Positions 33,247 through 42,009 of a DNA stretch of 42,009 bases are shown piece after piece. Source of the DNA: an uncultured Micrococcales bacterium (GTDB taxonomy: Bacteria; Actinomycetota; Actinomycetes; Actinomycetales; Microbacteriaceae); the NCBI GenBank assembly GCA_903922825.1, contig CAIXVE010000001.1, forward strand, positions 1 through 42,009. Direction: 5' to 3'. A model generated the notes under the pieces. That model saw only the letters and a program-made list of their open reading frames with translations, searched no databases and was not told the origin of the DNA. The first letter of the stretch is position 1. Each line of letters starts with the position of its first letter. A program made the translations under genes and the position numbers.

Positions 33247-34373
33247 GAGCGTTACTTTTAGCTGGATTTTTAGGCCTCGTTCTTGTTCTTGCGTTGACAC
33301 CACTACAAATATGGTTCTTCAAAAAGCTAGGTTGGGGTCAGGTTATTCGAGTTGATGGACCGAATACTCATCTAACTAAGCGTGGGACACCTTCCAGCGG
33401 TGGAATTGCAATCCTTGTGAGTGCCATAGCTGCATACTTCTTGGGCAAGGGTTACAACGGTGAAGCCCCAACCCTTTCGGCTCTTCTAGTTATTTTTATG
33501 ATGGTTGGATTAGGGCTAGTTGGTTTCTTAGATGACTTTTTGAAAGTTAGAAAACAAAACAGTGCTGGATTACCTGGTGTTCTGAAGATCCTTGGTCAAG
33601 TAATTATTGCCGCTGTTTTTGCTTTTGTTGCCATTGGTTATAAAGACAACCTTGGACTAACACCAGCTTCAACTCAGGTTTCTATTTTTAGAGATACTGG
33701 CTTTGATCTTATGAAGATTGCACCAACTAATTGGGGGCAGATCGGAATCTGGATAGGTGTTGGTGCATTCTTACTCTGGATTTTCTTGCTAGTCACCAGT
33801 GCATCAAACGGTGTGAATCTAACTGATGGTTTAGACGGGTTGGCTACCGGTTCACTAATCATGTCTATTGGTGCATTCGCAGTGATCGGATTCTGGAAAT
33901 TCAACCAGGCCTGTGACCTAACAAACACTGCATCCAATTGTTACACCACACGAGACCCGTTAGATCTTGCAGTGATTGCAGCTGCCATTGTTGGAGCACT
34001 TATTGGGTTCCTTTGGTTTAACACAAATCCAGCACAGATTTTCATGGGGGACAGCGGATCTCTTGGCTTAGGTGGGGCTTTGGCAGCTCTGGCAATTCTT
34101 TCTCAAACTGAGATTCTGCTGCTTTTAGTTGGTGGTTTATTTGCAATTGAGGCTGGTTCAGTAATTATGCAACGTTTGGTCTTCAAAGTGACTCGTTTAG
34201 CAACTGGAACCGGTCGAAGAATTATTCTGATGAGTCCCTTGCATCATCACTTCGAGGAAAAAGGTTGGAACGAAGTAACAGTCGTGGTCAGGTTCTGGAT
34301 CATTTGTGGACTTTTGGTCTTAGCTGGTATTGGTTTGTTCTATGTTGAGTGGATTTATGGTTCAGTGGCATGA
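33243..34373 (+). CDS. mraY: Phospho-MurNAc-pentapeptide transferase MraY
   Basis: Polytopic membrane enzyme that links the MurNAc-pentapeptide to undecaprenyl phosphate, giving lipid I. About ten membrane helices fit 376 aa. Conserved signatures include TKRGTPSSGGIAIL, GFLDDFLKVRKQNSAGL with catalytic aspartates, NLTDGLDGLATG, FMGDSGSLGLGGALA and the cytosolic HHHFEEKGWNE. The ATGA overlap with murF and with murD (ATG in its own stop) keeps it in one coupled unit. Confidence 0.96.
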   Translation: MRALLLAGFLGLVLVLALTPLQIWFFKKLGWGQVIRVDGPNTHLTKRGTPSSGGIAILVSAIAAYFLGKGYNGEAPTLSALLVIFMMVGLGLVGFLDDFLKVRKQNSAGLPGVLKILGQVIIAAVFAFVAIGYKDNLGLTPASTQVSIFRDTGFDLMKIAPTNWGQIGIWIGVGAFLLWIFLLVTSASNGVNLTDGLDGLATGSLIMSIGAFAVIGFWKFNQACDLTNTASNCYTTRDPLDLAVIAAAIVGALIGFLWFNTNPAQIFMGDSGSLGLGGALAALAILSQTEILLLLVGGLFAIEAGSVIMQRLVFKVTRLATGTGRRIILMSPLHHHFEEKGWNEVTVVVRFWIICGLLVLAGIGLFYVEWIYGSVA

Positions 34374-35824
34374 GCAAACTAGATTCATTGAATAGTTGGC
34401 ACTCTGATTGGACCAGCACTAAAGCAGTTGTATTCGGTCTAGGAGTATCTGGATTTTCTGTTGCCGACACCTTGGTAGAACTTGGTGCACAAGTAATTGT
34501 CATCGCTGATAAAGCGGACGATGACCTTGTTAAGGTGCTAGATGTTCTGGAAGTTAAAAGTTTTATAGGAAAATCTTTTTCAGAGAATCTCGCACTCATG
34601 GAAGAATTCGAGCCGGATGTCATCATTACTTCACCTGGAATCAGGCCGAACAATGAACTTTTACTTGCAGCCACGGCAAGAAACATTCCTTTATGGACAG
34701 ACATTGATTTGGCTTGGCAAGTTAGAGACAAGTTTGGTAAGCCAGCCGAATGGATCTGCATAACTGGAACAAATGGTAAAACTACTGTCACCCAACTAGT
34801 TGAAGGAATGCTTTTATCAGCTGGAGTTAAAGCAAGTGCCTGTGGCAACATTGGGATCCCAATTCTTGATGCGATTAGACACCCCGCAGAGTTCGAAGCG
34901 CTTGTAGTTGAGCTGAGTAGTTTTCAACTTCACTACATCCAACACATAGAACCTTTAGTTAGCGCTGTTCTAAACATCGCAGATGACCACCTTGACTGGC
35001 ACGGCTCGTTCGATGCTTACTCATCAGATAAAGGGAAGGTCTATAACAACACAAAGGTTTGCTGTGTTTATAACGCCTTGGATTCTAAGACGAGTGAACT
35101 TCTTGCTAAAGCACACGGTACTGAAAATGCTCAGGCTGTTGGATTCACCGTAATGACCCCAACACCTAACGAAGTTGGTTGGGTGGAAGACATTCTGGTT
35201 GATAGAGCTTTTGTGGATCGCGCTGATGTTGCGGATGAAATCGCAACTATTTCTGACTTGGTAAACATTCCCGTGATCAGCCCGCACCTTTTAGCAAATG
35301 TGGCTGCCGCTTCCGCAATAGCCAGGGGTGCGGGCGTGCAACCAGAGGAAATTAGAAGTGCGCTTCAAGTATTCAAGCTTGATGCCCACCGAATCGAATT
35401 GGTTTTAGATAAAGCCGGTATTCGTTGGATTGATGATTCGAAGGCTACAAACCCACACGCTGCTGATGCGGCGCTGGCTAGTTTTGATTCAGTGGTTTGG
35501 GTTGTTGGTGGATTACTTAAAGGTGTCGATATTTCTAACTTGGTTCAAAAGCACGCCACAAAGCTAAAAGCTGCTTTGGTGATCGGCTTGGATCGAGAAC
35601 CTGTTCTAAAGGCCTTGAAAGAATATGCCCCTAATTGTCTTGTTACGGAAATTGTCGCTGAGCCCACTGAAGTAATGGCTAAAGCAATAGGGATTGCAAA
35701 AGGTATAGCAACTGAGGGTGATGTGGTCCTGTTGGCACCCGCTGCGGCTTCAATGGATCAGTTTGTTGACTACGCAGACCGAGGGAACTCATTTGCTCAG
35801 GCAGTTTTGGAGGAAAATAAATAA
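34370..35824 (+). CDS. murD: UDP-MurNAc-L-Ala D-glutamate ligase MurD
   Basis: Adds D-glutamate to UDP-MurNAc-L-Ala. The N-terminal Rossmann-like domain (VFGLGVSGFSVADTL), ATP loop ITGTNGKTTVTQLV near residue 140, NIADDHLDWHG in the centre and DSKATNPHAADAALASF in the C-terminal domain are all present. I use ATG 34370, which overlaps the mraY stop, giving 484 aa; the frame extends upstream to a TTG at 34349 but that would overlap mraY by 25 bases without benefit. The stop overlaps the ftsW start. Confidence 0.95.
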   Translation: MSKLDSLNSWHSDWTSTKAVVFGLGVSGFSVADTLVELGAQVIVIADKADDDLVKVLDVLEVKSFIGKSFSENLALMEEFEPDVIITSPGIRPNNELLLAATARNIPLWTDIDLAWQVRDKFGKPAEWICITGTNGKTTVTQLVEGMLLSAGVKASACGNIGIPILDAIRHPAEFEALVVELSSFQLHYIQHIEPLVSAVLNIADDHLDWHGSFDAYSSDKGKVYNNTKVCCVYNALDSKTSELLAKAHGTENAQAVGFTVMTPTPNEVGWVEDILVDRAFVDRADVADEIATISDLVNIPVISPHLLANVAAASAIARGAGVQPEEIRSALQVFKLDAHRIELVLDKAGIRWIDDSKATNPHAADAALASFDSVVWVVGGLLKGVDISNLVQKHATKLKAALVIGLDREPVLKALKEYAPNCLVTEIVAEPTEVMAKAIGIAKGIATEGDVVLLAPAAASMDQFVDYADRGNSFAQAVLEENK

Positions 35825-37089
35825 TGGTTACACGCGAGAGAACTTCGAGCCGCGGTTCAAGAAACAGAAATCAACAGACCAGTCACTCAGGATTCAGAAG
35901 TTTTGTTGTGAATCCTAAACAAAGTTTTATGAGTTGGTTCGATAACTACTTCTTGCACCAGTCTCGTCAGTTCTATCTGATGGTGATGCTTATTCTTTTT
36001 ATCGTTGGTTTAGGTCTAGTCGCTGTTTTTTCTGCAAGTCATGTTAGCTCTATCAAGAACTACGGAAATCCGTTTTTCGATTTCATAATGCAGTTAAGTT
36101 TCGCCATTGCCGGTTTACTCTTTATGGTTTTTATCTCCAATCGATCACGAGAACAAATTGAGCATTACGGCCGAATTTTGTTTTTTGGGAGTATCGTCGC
36201 TCAGTTGCTGGTTCGAGTTCCAGGTATTGGAAGATCTTCCGGTGGTAATGCCAACTGGATTGGATTTGGTGCGATTGGTATTCAGCCTTCCGAGTTTTTG
36301 AAACTTGGAATGATTATTTATTTGGCTTCAGCACTGGCTCCTCATCTAGATCGGATGGATGATTTCCAAAGAGGGCCTAAACAGTTCATCGGTGTTGGTG
36401 TTGCCTGTGCTGCGTTGGTTGTTTTTACGGGTCAAGACATGGGTACAGGAATCGTTATGATTTTGGTTTTGATAGCCATGTTGTATCTTTTGGGACTACC
36501 AAAGAACTACTTGCTCATTTTTTCTGGTGTGGTGGCGGTTGCTGGATTCATCTTGATTTCAACCAGCGATTCCCGTAAGGCGCGCTTTGGTTATTTTATA
36601 GCTCGGCTAATTGATCCAAGTCACGTATCTTTGGATGGAACTGGATGGCAAACAGAGCATGGTTTCTGGGGCTTAGCTTTTGGTGGGATTACAGGCACTG
36701 GTTTAGGTCAATCAAAATTGGATTGGGGCTGGATTCCTGAGATTCAGAACGACTTTATCTTTGCCAACATTGGTGAAGAACTAGGTTTGGTTGGCGCTCT
36801 AGTTGTTATTCTCTTGTTCTTCCTTCTAGGTAGATACATTCTTCGCATTGCAAATGGAACTTCGGATGCGTTTTCCCACATCGTAAGTTTAGGAATTATG
36901 TGTTGGATACTAATTCAGGCATACATCAACATAGCCGTTGTCGTTGGTCTGGGTCCAGTGCTAGGAGTTCCGCTTCCGTTGATATCTAAAGGTGGTTCTT
37001 CTTTGGTTGCTGTGTTGATGGCACTTGGAGTGGTCCTGTCATTTGAACGTAATAAGCCAGCAGAGATTTCAAGATCCAGAAGACGATGA
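35824..37089 (+). CDS. ftsW: Septal peptidoglycan glycosyltransferase FtsW (SEDS)
   Basis: SEDS-family polymerase that makes septal glycan strands with FtsI. The 421 aa contain about ten membrane helices after a basic, Ser/Arg-rich cytoplasmic N-terminus of about 50 residues. Family motifs are visible: LVRVPGIGRSSGGNANWIGF near residue 130, IQPSEFLKLGMIIYLA, GQDMGTGIVM, the extracellular GLGQSKLDWGWIPEIQNDF and FIFANIGEELGLVGALVV, and the C-terminal GVPLPLISKGGSSL. Its ATG overlaps the murD stop, and the murG ATG overlaps its own stop. Confidence 0.95.
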   Translation: MVTRERTSSRGSRNRNQQTSHSGFRSFVVNPKQSFMSWFDNYFLHQSRQFYLMVMLILFIVGLGLVAVFSASHVSSIKNYGNPFFDFIMQLSFAIAGLLFMVFISNRSREQIEHYGRILFFGSIVAQLLVRVPGIGRSSGGNANWIGFGAIGIQPSEFLKLGMIIYLASALAPHLDRMDDFQRGPKQFIGVGVACAALVVFTGQDMGTGIVMILVLIAMLYLLGLPKNYLLIFSGVVAVAGFILISTSDSRKARFGYFIARLIDPSHVSLDGTGWQTEHGFWGLAFGGITGTGLGQSKLDWGWIPEIQNDFIFANIGEELGLVGALVVILLFFLLGRYILRIANGTSDAFSHIVSLGIMCWILIQAYINIAVVVGLGPVLGVPLPLISKGGSSLVAVLMALGVVLSFERNKPAEISRSRRR

Positions 37090-38159
37090 CTAACTATCTT
37101 TTAGCTGGAGGTGGAACAGCGGGTCATGTGAACCCGTTGCTCGCTCTCGCTGATGAAATAACTGCAGAATCCAAATCGAATAAAGTTTGGGCTTTGGGAA
37201 CCAGTGAGGGGTTAGAGTCACGACTTGTTCCGGCAAGAGGCTATGAACTTTTGATAGTTCCTCGATTGCCTATGCCGAGAAGACCAAATCTCTATGCACT
37301 GAGTTTTCCAGCTAAGTTTCAAAGAAGCGTTGAACAGGTGAAAACTTACATCAAAGAGAACAAAATAGATGTAGTTGTTGGATTTGGAGGCTATGCCAGC
37401 GCTCCCGCATACCGTGCTGCAAAAGCCTTGAATGTTCCTTATATCATCCATGAAGCCAACGCGATGCCAGGTTATGCCAATCGGGTTGGCGCTAACTCAG
37501 CCAGCGCAGTTGGTGTTACTTTCAAAAACACCAAGTTACCTAAATCAAGTTTTGTTGGCATGCCGCTTCGTAAAGAAATCGTTGAGGTCAGTAAAAGCGA
37601 TTTCAGGTTCGAAGGGGCGAAATACTTTGGACTTAATTCAAATTTGAGCACTCTAGTTGTGACCGGTGGTTCATTAGGCGCTAAACGGATAAATGAAACT
37701 ATTGAGGCAAGCCGTAAAGTTCTTGATGCTGCTGGCATTCAAGTTCTTCACATTGTCGGTGATAGGACTGGTCTAGAGGCTATTGACTCTGGCACTTATC
37801 ACCGAATTGCTTATTGTGATCGAATGGATTTAGCTTTAGCCTGTGCTGATTTTGTTGTGGCAAGAGCTGGAGCGGCAACTGTATGTGAGCTGGCCGCTAT
37901 TGGTATTCCATCAGTGCTGGTCCCATATCCTGTGGGTAATGGGGAACAGAAATTCAATGCAGTTGACTTAGTTGATGCAGGTGGAGCACTCCTGGTGGAA
38001 GATGCGAAATTCACCTCCGATTATGTTTCCCAGATCTTAATCCCACTGCTCAGTGACTCGAAGCGAGTTAGCGAAATGGCAGCAAAAGCGAAAACTCAAG
38101 GTGTTACCGACGGAGCTAAACGCCTAATGAATTTGATTTCTGGTGTGTTGAAAGGCTAG
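37086..38159 (+). CDS. murG: Lipid II synthase MurG
   Basis: Membrane-associated GT-B glycosyltransferase that adds GlcNAc to lipid I. It is 357 aa. The N-terminal GGGTAGHVNPLLAL loop, GFGGYASAPAYRAA, HEANAMPGYANRVGA, the UDP-GlcNAc-binding VTGGSLGAKRINE and the ARAGAATVCELAAIG motif are clear. The start overlaps the ftsW stop (ATGA). It is followed by a 48-base gap, the longest break inside the murE-to-ftsQ run. Confidence 0.95.
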   Translation: MTNYLLAGGGTAGHVNPLLALADEITAESKSNKVWALGTSEGLESRLVPARGYELLIVPRLPMPRRPNLYALSFPAKFQRSVEQVKTYIKENKIDVVVGFGGYASAPAYRAAKALNVPYIIHEANAMPGYANRVGANSASAVGVTFKNTKLPKSSFVGMPLRKEIVEVSKSDFRFEGAKYFGLNSNLSTLVVTGGSLGAKRINETIEASRKVLDAAGIQVLHIVGDRTGLEAIDSGTYHRIAYCDRMDLALACADFVVARAGAATVCELAAIGIPSVLVPYPVGNGEQKFNAVDLVDAGGALLVEDAKFTSDYVSQILIPLLSDSKRVSEMAAKAKTQGVTDGAKRLMNLISGVLKG

Positions 38160-38165
38160 AGGGCA

Positions 38166-38179
38166 TAGGTGCTTACCTA
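38166..38179 (+). other. Small hairpin between murG and murC
   Basis: TAGGT-GCTT-ACCTA is a perfect 5-bp stem with a four-base loop in the only uncoupled junction of the murE-ftsQ block. There is no T tract. It may simply be chance or an mRNA processing or stability element. Confidence 0.25.
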
Positions 38180-38207
38180 GTCTTAAATAAGTTCTGTTAG
38201 GAAAATA

Positions 38208-39599
38208 ATGACAATCAAACCTGATTACAGCCAGGCCACCCCAAGTGATTTGGGTAAAGTGCATTTCATTGGCATTGGTGGGTCAGGTATGAGCGGTATT
38301 GCAAGGATGCTAATTAAAGCTGGACACAGTGTGTCCGGAAGCGATGTTCGCGATAGCAAAAACATAGAAGAACTTAGAAGCCTGGGCGCCCAAATTACTA
38401 TCGGCCATGCCGCCGAGAATCTAGGGGACTGTGACACGGTTGTTGTGACATCTGCTCTTTGGCCAACTAATCCTGAGTATGTTTTGGCGCAGGAAAAGAA
38501 CTTACCGATACTTCATAGATCTCAAGCATTGAAGTATCTGACAACCGGCAAGAAGCTTATTTCAGTCGCTGGAGCGCATGGAAAGACGACCAGTACTGGG
38601 ATGGTGGTTACTGGACTAAAAAACTTGGGTCAGGATCCGTCATTTGTTAATGGTGGTGTAATCGCGGCATATGATTCTTCTTCAGCAAGTGGAAGTTCTG
38701 AGCTTTTTGTAATTGAGGCAGATGAATCGGATGCGTCCTTCCTTTACTACGACACAGCTGTTGCTTTGATTACAAACGTTGATCCAGACCATTTGGATCA
38801 CTATGGATCTTTGGAGAACTTTGAAGCAGAGTTTGCAAGATTTGCTAACCAGTCTTCAGAATTTGTTGTTATTAGTTCTGATGATCCAGGTGCGGTTCGA
38901 GTTACTAATTTAATCAAAGACCATCGTGTGCTAACTTTTGGATTCGCTACAGGTTCAGATATTCGTTTAGTCGATGTTGACTCAAGTGGCCCTCAAGTTT
39001 CATTTGGAGTTGAATACCTTGGGGCAACGTATTCAACCTCACTTTTGATTCCTGGCAGGCATAATGCCATAAATGCAGCTGGTGCTTTTGCAGTCCTAGT
39101 GGGCCTGGGTTTTGAGCCTGAAGCGACACTGCAAGCTATTGCTGAGTTTGCTGGCACTGTAAGAAGATTTGAACTGCATGGTCAAATCAGGGGAGTCAGC
39201 GTTTATGACGATTTCGCTCACCATCCAACAGAAGTGTCGGCTGCATTGGAAGCTGCTAGAGCCGTAGTTGGATCTGGCCGACTGGTTACTGTTTTCCAAC
39301 CGCATTTGTATTCACGTACGCGATTATTTGCAAAAGAGTTCGCTCAAGCATTAGCCGCTAGTGATGAAGTCGTTGTCTTGGATATTTACGCAGCCCGTGA
39401 AGATCCGGAGCCGGGTGTCACTGGAGCTTTAATTGCTGATGCCTTCGCTGATCAGAAACATATGCACTATGTTCCAAACTGGGATGATGTTCCAGCGGCA
39501 GTTGCTCAAATAGCTCAAACGGGAGATTTTGTTATCACTATGGGTTGTGGCGATGTCTATAGACAGGTTCCTGGCATCTTGAAGGCTTTGCAGGAATGA
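38208..39599 (+). CDS. murC: UDP-N-acetylmuramate-L-alanine ligase MurC
   Basis: Adds L-alanine to UDP-MurNAc, the first peptide step. It is 463 aa. The N-terminal [17 protein letters not shown] motif, ATP loop [13 protein letters not shown] near residue 122, [14 protein letters not shown] in the central domain and [14 protein letters not shown] and [10 protein letters not shown] in the C-terminal part are diagnostic. The ATG has TTAGGAAAA upstream, giving a ribosome site independent of murG. The stop overlaps the ftsQ ATG. Confidence 0.96.
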   Translation: MTIKPDYSQATPSDLGKVHFIGIGGSGMSGIARMLIKAGHSVSGSDVRDSKNIEELRSLGAQITIGHAAENLGDCDTVVVTSALWPTNPEYVLAQEKNLPILHRSQALKYLTTGKKLISVAGAHGKTTSTGMVVTGLKNLGQDPSFVNGGVIAAYDSSSASGSSELFVIEADESDASFLYYDTAVALITNVDPDHLDHYGSLENFEAEFARFANQSSEFVVISSDDPGAVRVTNLIKDHRVLTFGFATGSDIRLVDVDSSGPQVSFGVEYLGATYSTSLLIPGRHNAINAAGAFAVLVGLGFEPEATLQAIAEFAGTVRRFELHGQIRGVSVYDDFAHHPTEVSAALEAARAVVGSGRLVTVFQPHLYSRTRLFAKEFAQALAASDEVVVLDIYAAREDPEPGVTGALIADAFADQKHMHYVPNWDDVPAAVAQIAQTGDFVITMGCGDVYRQVPGILKALQE

Positions 39600-40441
39600 A
39601 CAGACCACCTAACAATCGTTTTCAAGATCAACCACGCAAGAGCAGTGCCAAGCCGATAAGGCAGAGGATTGTGAAGAAGAGTGTTTCTGCCCCAAAGTTG
39701 AATTTTCGCGAGAAAAGAACCCAGGTAAAGCAGATTCAACGATTTAGACAAGAGTCAAAATTCGGGAAGATATTTCTTCGCTCTTTGATTGCCAGCGTTT
39801 GTGCTCTAGTCCTATTTGTATTAGCGACTATGTTCACCCCGATTCTTGCCATTGATCAGATAAAGGTCGTTGGGAATTCACGGGTGTCTACTAAGGAGAT
39901 TTCAAATGCACTTAAACATTGTCTAGGTGGGTCGCTTACTTTAATCAGCGATACGGCGGTTGCCGATGATTTGAAGCAGTTCAAATTGATTGAAAGCATC
40001 TCACTTGAAAGTAAACCGCCACACCTTTTGGTGGTGCATGTTTCTGAGCGAGCGCCCATAGCCGTAGTTATTAGGGGAGGGTCAAAGTTTCTTTATGACC
40101 CAGCCGGGGTGAATCTCGGTTTGGCAAAAGGTAGCGAGTTGGTGCCTACCATTCTGGTAACTGATGATCCCAAGACCAGCAAGAACTATCGCCAGGCAAT
40201 AGATGTGCTGCTTGCTTTACCATCCCAGTTACTCAAACAGGTTGCCTACATTCAAGCTAGAACTAGAGATAACGTGACGATGCAGTTACGAGGGTTTTCA
40301 GCTCAAACGATTATTTGGGGAGATTCCAGTCAATCTATTTTGAAATCAAAAGTATTGAAGGCTTTGCTTTCTAGAACTCCTAGAAACGTTAGAGCAACTT
40401 TTGATGTTTCTTCACCTTTGACGCCAAGCGTCATCCGCTAG
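39596..40441 (+). CDS. ftsQ: Cell division protein FtsQ
   Basis: Bitopic divisome protein linking early and late components with FtsL and FtsB-type partners. It has a basic cytoplasmic N-terminus (about 1-60), a membrane helix at about 64-82 ([17 protein letters not shown]), a POTRA domain starting at [17 protein letters not shown] and a C-terminal FtsQ/DivIB domain. The 281 aa length is typical. ATGA overlap with murC. It is the last gene before the 148-base ftsZ leader. Confidence 0.92.
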   Translation: MNRPPNNRFQDQPRKSSAKPIRQRIVKKSVSAPKLNFREKRTQVKQIQRFRQESKFGKIFLRSLIASVCALVLFVLATMFTPILAIDQIKVVGNSRVSTKEISNALKHCLGGSLTLISDTAVADDLKQFKLIESISLESKPPHLLVVHVSERAPIAVVIRGGSKFLYDPAGVNLGLAKGSELVPTILVTDDPKTSKNYRQAIDVLLALPSQLLKQVAYIQARTRDNVTMQLRGFSAQTIIWGDSSQSILKSKVLKALLSRTPRNVRATFDVSSPLTPSVIR

Positions 40442-40534
40442 GAATTTCTCCCAAGACACACCTGAAGAATGTGCAGGGTAAAGCGCTAAATACCTAATAG
40501 TTTCTTGGCGCTAGAGCATTTATTAGATGAATCT

Positions 40535-40559
40535 AACCCTCAACTAGAGGTTGAGGGTT
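40535..40559. promoter_or_regulatory. Perfect dyad upstream of ftsZ, candidate FtsR operator
   Basis: AACCCTCAAC and GTTGAGGGTT are perfect 10-base inverted arms separated by TAGAG. The inner core CCTCAAC-N5-GTTGAGG spans 19 bases and resembles classical MerR-family operators (for example the SoxR site CCTCAAGTTAACTTGAGG). It ends 30 bases before the ftsZ ATG. The same sequence could form a strong RNA hairpin, and the weak following TTTAATTAT leaves a terminator role after ftsQ possible. Confidence 0.6.
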
Positions 40560-40589
40560 TAATTATCTAAGCAACATGGAGGAAAACAA

Positions 40590-41828
40590 ATGACAGAGCA
40601 ACTTAGCAACTTCTTGGCTGTAATCAAGGTAGTTGGTGTTGGTGGTGCCGGTGGTAACGCCGTCAATCAGATGATTGAAAAAGGCCTACGCGGTGTTGAA
40701 TTTATCGCAATCAACACAGACGGTCAGGATCTCCTGAAATCAGAGGCTCACGTAAAACTTGAAATTGGTGGAGCAAGCACACGAAGCCTAGGCGCCGGAG
40801 CTGATCCAGAATCTGGAAGAAGAGCAGCCGAAGACAGCATTGATGAAATTGCTGAAGTGCTAAGAGGTGCTGACATGGTTTTCATCGCTGCAGGTGAAGG
40901 TGGCGGAACTGGAACTGGTGCTGCACCGGTTGTTGCAAGAATTGCGAAGCAGTCGGGTGCTCTAACAGTTGGTGTTGTTACTAGACCGTTTGAATTTGAA
41001 GGTAATCGTCGTCAGCAAAATGCCCAAGCAGGTATCGATGCTTTACGTGCTGAAGTGGACACTTTGATTGTTGTTCCTAATCAACGACTCATTGAACTAA
41101 AGCAGGAAGAACTAAGTTGGATCGAGGCTTTCTCAATGGCTGACGATGTTCTTCGTGCTGGTGTGCAAGGTATTTCAGATTTGATTACAGAGCCTGGACT
41201 TATCAACCTCGACTTTGCAGACGTCAAGGCTGTTATGCAAGGTGCTGGAACTGCTCTTATGGGAATTGGAACTGCAAAAGGTGAAGACCGTGCAGTTAGA
41301 GCTGCTGAACAAGCAATCAACCACCCGCTACTTGAAAGTAGCATCGACAATGCTCGTGGCGTCTTGATTCAGTTTGCCGCAGCATCCAACATGTTGCTTT
41401 CTGAAGTTAACAATGCTTCGAAGCTCATCAAAGAAGTTGTCCACCAAGATGCAAACATTATTTTGGGAACCTCAATCGATAACTCACTCGGAGACGAGAT
41501 ACGTATCACTGTTATCGCAGCCGGCTTCGATGAGAGCACGCCTCGACCACAAAGAGTATCTGATTTTGTCGCACCAAGATCAGCTCCGATTGCAATCGTT
41601 GAAGAGACTGTGGTAGTTGAAGAGCCAGTTAGTAACTGGTTTGGTGGAAATACTGGTCCTGTGACTTTGGTTCCTGATCTAGTTCAAGAAGAAGTCGTTT
41701 CTCAGCAGGTTTATGTTGAAGAAACAGAAACCGTTCCAGCTGAACGAAAAGAAACAGGTTTCTTTGGTCGTCGCCGAGAGTCTAAGAAATTTGACGACGG
41801 CTTTGACCTTCCAGATTTCTTGAAGTAG
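40590..41828 (+). CDS. ftsZ: Cell division GTPase FtsZ
   Basis: Tubulin-like GTPase that forms the Z ring. It is 412 aa. The GTP-binding signature GGGTGTG is at residues 104-110, preceded by the [15 protein letters not shown] loop at 15-29, and the T7 loop region [11 protein letters not shown] follows near 206. The variable Val/Glu-rich linker runs from about 320 to 395 and ends in the conserved C-terminal peptide [11 protein letters not shown] used for SepF and other partners. GGAGGAAAAC is an excellent ribosome site. It has its own 148-base leader with a dyad, so it probably has a separate promoter as well as read-through from the cluster. Confidence 0.97.
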   Translation: MTEQLSNFLAVIKVVGVGGAGGNAVNQMIEKGLRGVEFIAINTDGQDLLKSEAHVKLEIGGASTRSLGAGADPESGRRAAEDSIDEIAEVLRGADMVFIAAGEGGGTGTGAAPVVARIAKQSGALTVGVVTRPFEFEGNRRQQNAQAGIDALRAEVDTLIVVPNQRLIELKQEELSWIEAFSMADDVLRAGVQGISDLITEPGLINLDFADVKAVMQGAGTALMGIGTAKGEDRAVRAAEQAINHPLLESSIDNARGVLIQFAAASNMLLSEVNNASKLIKEVVHQDANIILGTSIDNSLGDEIRITVIAAGFDESTPRPQRVSDFVAPRSAPIAIVEETVVVEEPVSNWFGGNTGPVTLVPDLVQEEVVSQQVYVEETETVPAERKETGFFGRRRESKKFDDGFDLPDFLK

Positions 41829-41830
41829 CC

Positions 41831-42009
41831 ATGGTGAATCAAGAACTTCAATCGCGCTTAATTGAAGTTCAATCTCGCATAGACGTCGCTGCCACTAAAG
41901 CTGGCCGAAGTAAAGATGATGTTGAGTTAATCATTGTTACAAAGAACAACCCTGCACAGTTGGTTTTCGACCTACTCGAGTTAGGTCAAAGTAATTTTGG
42001 TGAGAACCG
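41831..42009 (+). CDS. YggS-family PLP homeostasis protein (5' part, cut by window end)
   Basis: An open frame starts at ATG 41831, two bases after the ftsZ stop, and runs off the window. The first 59 residues read like the YggS/PROSC family: an N-terminal helix (QSRLIEVQSRIDVAATKAG), ELIIVTKNNP where the lysine is the expected pyridoxal-phosphate ligand, and ELGQSNFGEN. In actinobacteria yggS follows ftsZ and precedes sepF. The catalytic domain remainder is not in the window. Confidence 0.9.
   Translation, partial: MVNQELQSRLIEVQSRIDVAATKAGRSKDDVELIIVTKNNPAQLVFDLLELGQSNFGEN

Noticed and set aside
40482-40513. Direct repeat GCGCTA twice in the ftsZ leader
   Set aside because: Six bases, spaced about 25 apart, with a partly palindromic sequence; too short to distinguish from chance.
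40535-40559. The ftsZ leader dyad as a simple intrinsic terminator
   Set aside because: The stem is strong enough, but the tail TTTAATTAT is a poor T tract and the core matches MerR operator geometry. Kept as an operator candidate with the terminator role noted as an alternative.
1-42009. CRISPR arrays, insertion sequences, toxin-antitoxin or defence genes
   Set aside because: No regularly spaced repeats, transposase motifs, terminal repeats or toxin-like small gene pairs were seen on either strand; the window is core chromosome throughout.

Overview
The window is a gene-dense piece (40 protein genes, one of them cut by the window end, and one tRNA) of an actinobacterial chromosome. Gene content and order match Mycobacterium and Corynebacterium: xerD-parA(pldP)-scpAB-rlu-cmk-der, then pgsA-garA-ftsR-resR, then a fadD/plsC/aroG/pknL/Rv2175c/ids block leading into the mraZ-to-ftsZ division and cell-wall (dcw) cluster. 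By eye the GC content is in the mid-40s, spacers are tiny, many start and stop codons overlap, and a class II DAHP synthase, pyruvate carboxylase and PASTA kinase are present. Together these suggest a small-genome, low-GC Microbacteriaceae of the freshwater 'Luna' type (Rhodoluna/Aquiluna-like). The family placement is inference from gene order and protein style, not from a database search.

Layout. 1-7.7 kb (+): XerD, a PldP-like ParA, condensin subunits ScpA/ScpB, an rRNA pseudouridine synthase, chorismate mutase AroH, prephenate dehydrogenase TyrA, cytidylate kinase and the ribosome GTPase Der, mostly translationally coupled. 7.74-10.2 kb (+): tRNA-Pro(GGG), a CDP-alcohol phosphatidyltransferase, the FHA regulator GarA/OdhI and two MerR regulators (FtsR-like and ResR/McdR-like). 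10.2-11.3 kb (-): an orphan ParA. 11.3-16.5 kb (+): pyruvate carboxylase, an EspI/MinD-like ATPase and peptide deformylase. 16.5-18.4 kb (-): acyl-CoA ligase. 18.5-21.5 kb (+): ROK glucokinase, PlsC-type acyltransferase, DAHP synthase. 21.5-24.3 kb (-): a LysM protein followed by a PASTA Ser/Thr kinase. 24.3-26.2 kb: Rv2175c-like DNA-binding protein (+), polyprenyl diphosphate synthase (-), DUF3040 membrane protein (+) and a strong terminator. 26.4-41.8 kb (+): mraZ, rsmH, ftsL, ftsI, murE, murF, mraY, murD, ftsW, murG, murC, ftsQ, ftsZ, then the start of a yggS-type gene.

How it fits together. Most of the window serves growth and division: chromosome segregation (XerD, ParA-like proteins, Scp), peptidoglycan precursor synthesis and septation (dcw cluster), and the kinase/FHA layer that in relatives couples wall status and 2-oxoglutarate use. 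The most informative non-coding signals are three GTGG repeats phased at 10 bp over the mraZ promoter (MraZ boxes), a 25-bp dyad just upstream of ftsZ with MerR-operator geometry (the window also encodes the FtsR-like MerR protein), a 23-bp near-perfect dyad upstream of the ResR-like gene, and two GTG genes that look leaderless.

I see no mobile element, CRISPR array, defence island or clearly new multi-gene system. The less understood proteins are the EspI/MinD-like ATPase, the orphan ParA, and the LysM protein, which has no visible export signal. No stretch over 300 bases lacks a gene; the longest spacer (233 nt, upstream of mraZ) holds the terminator, a second hairpin and the mraZ promoter.
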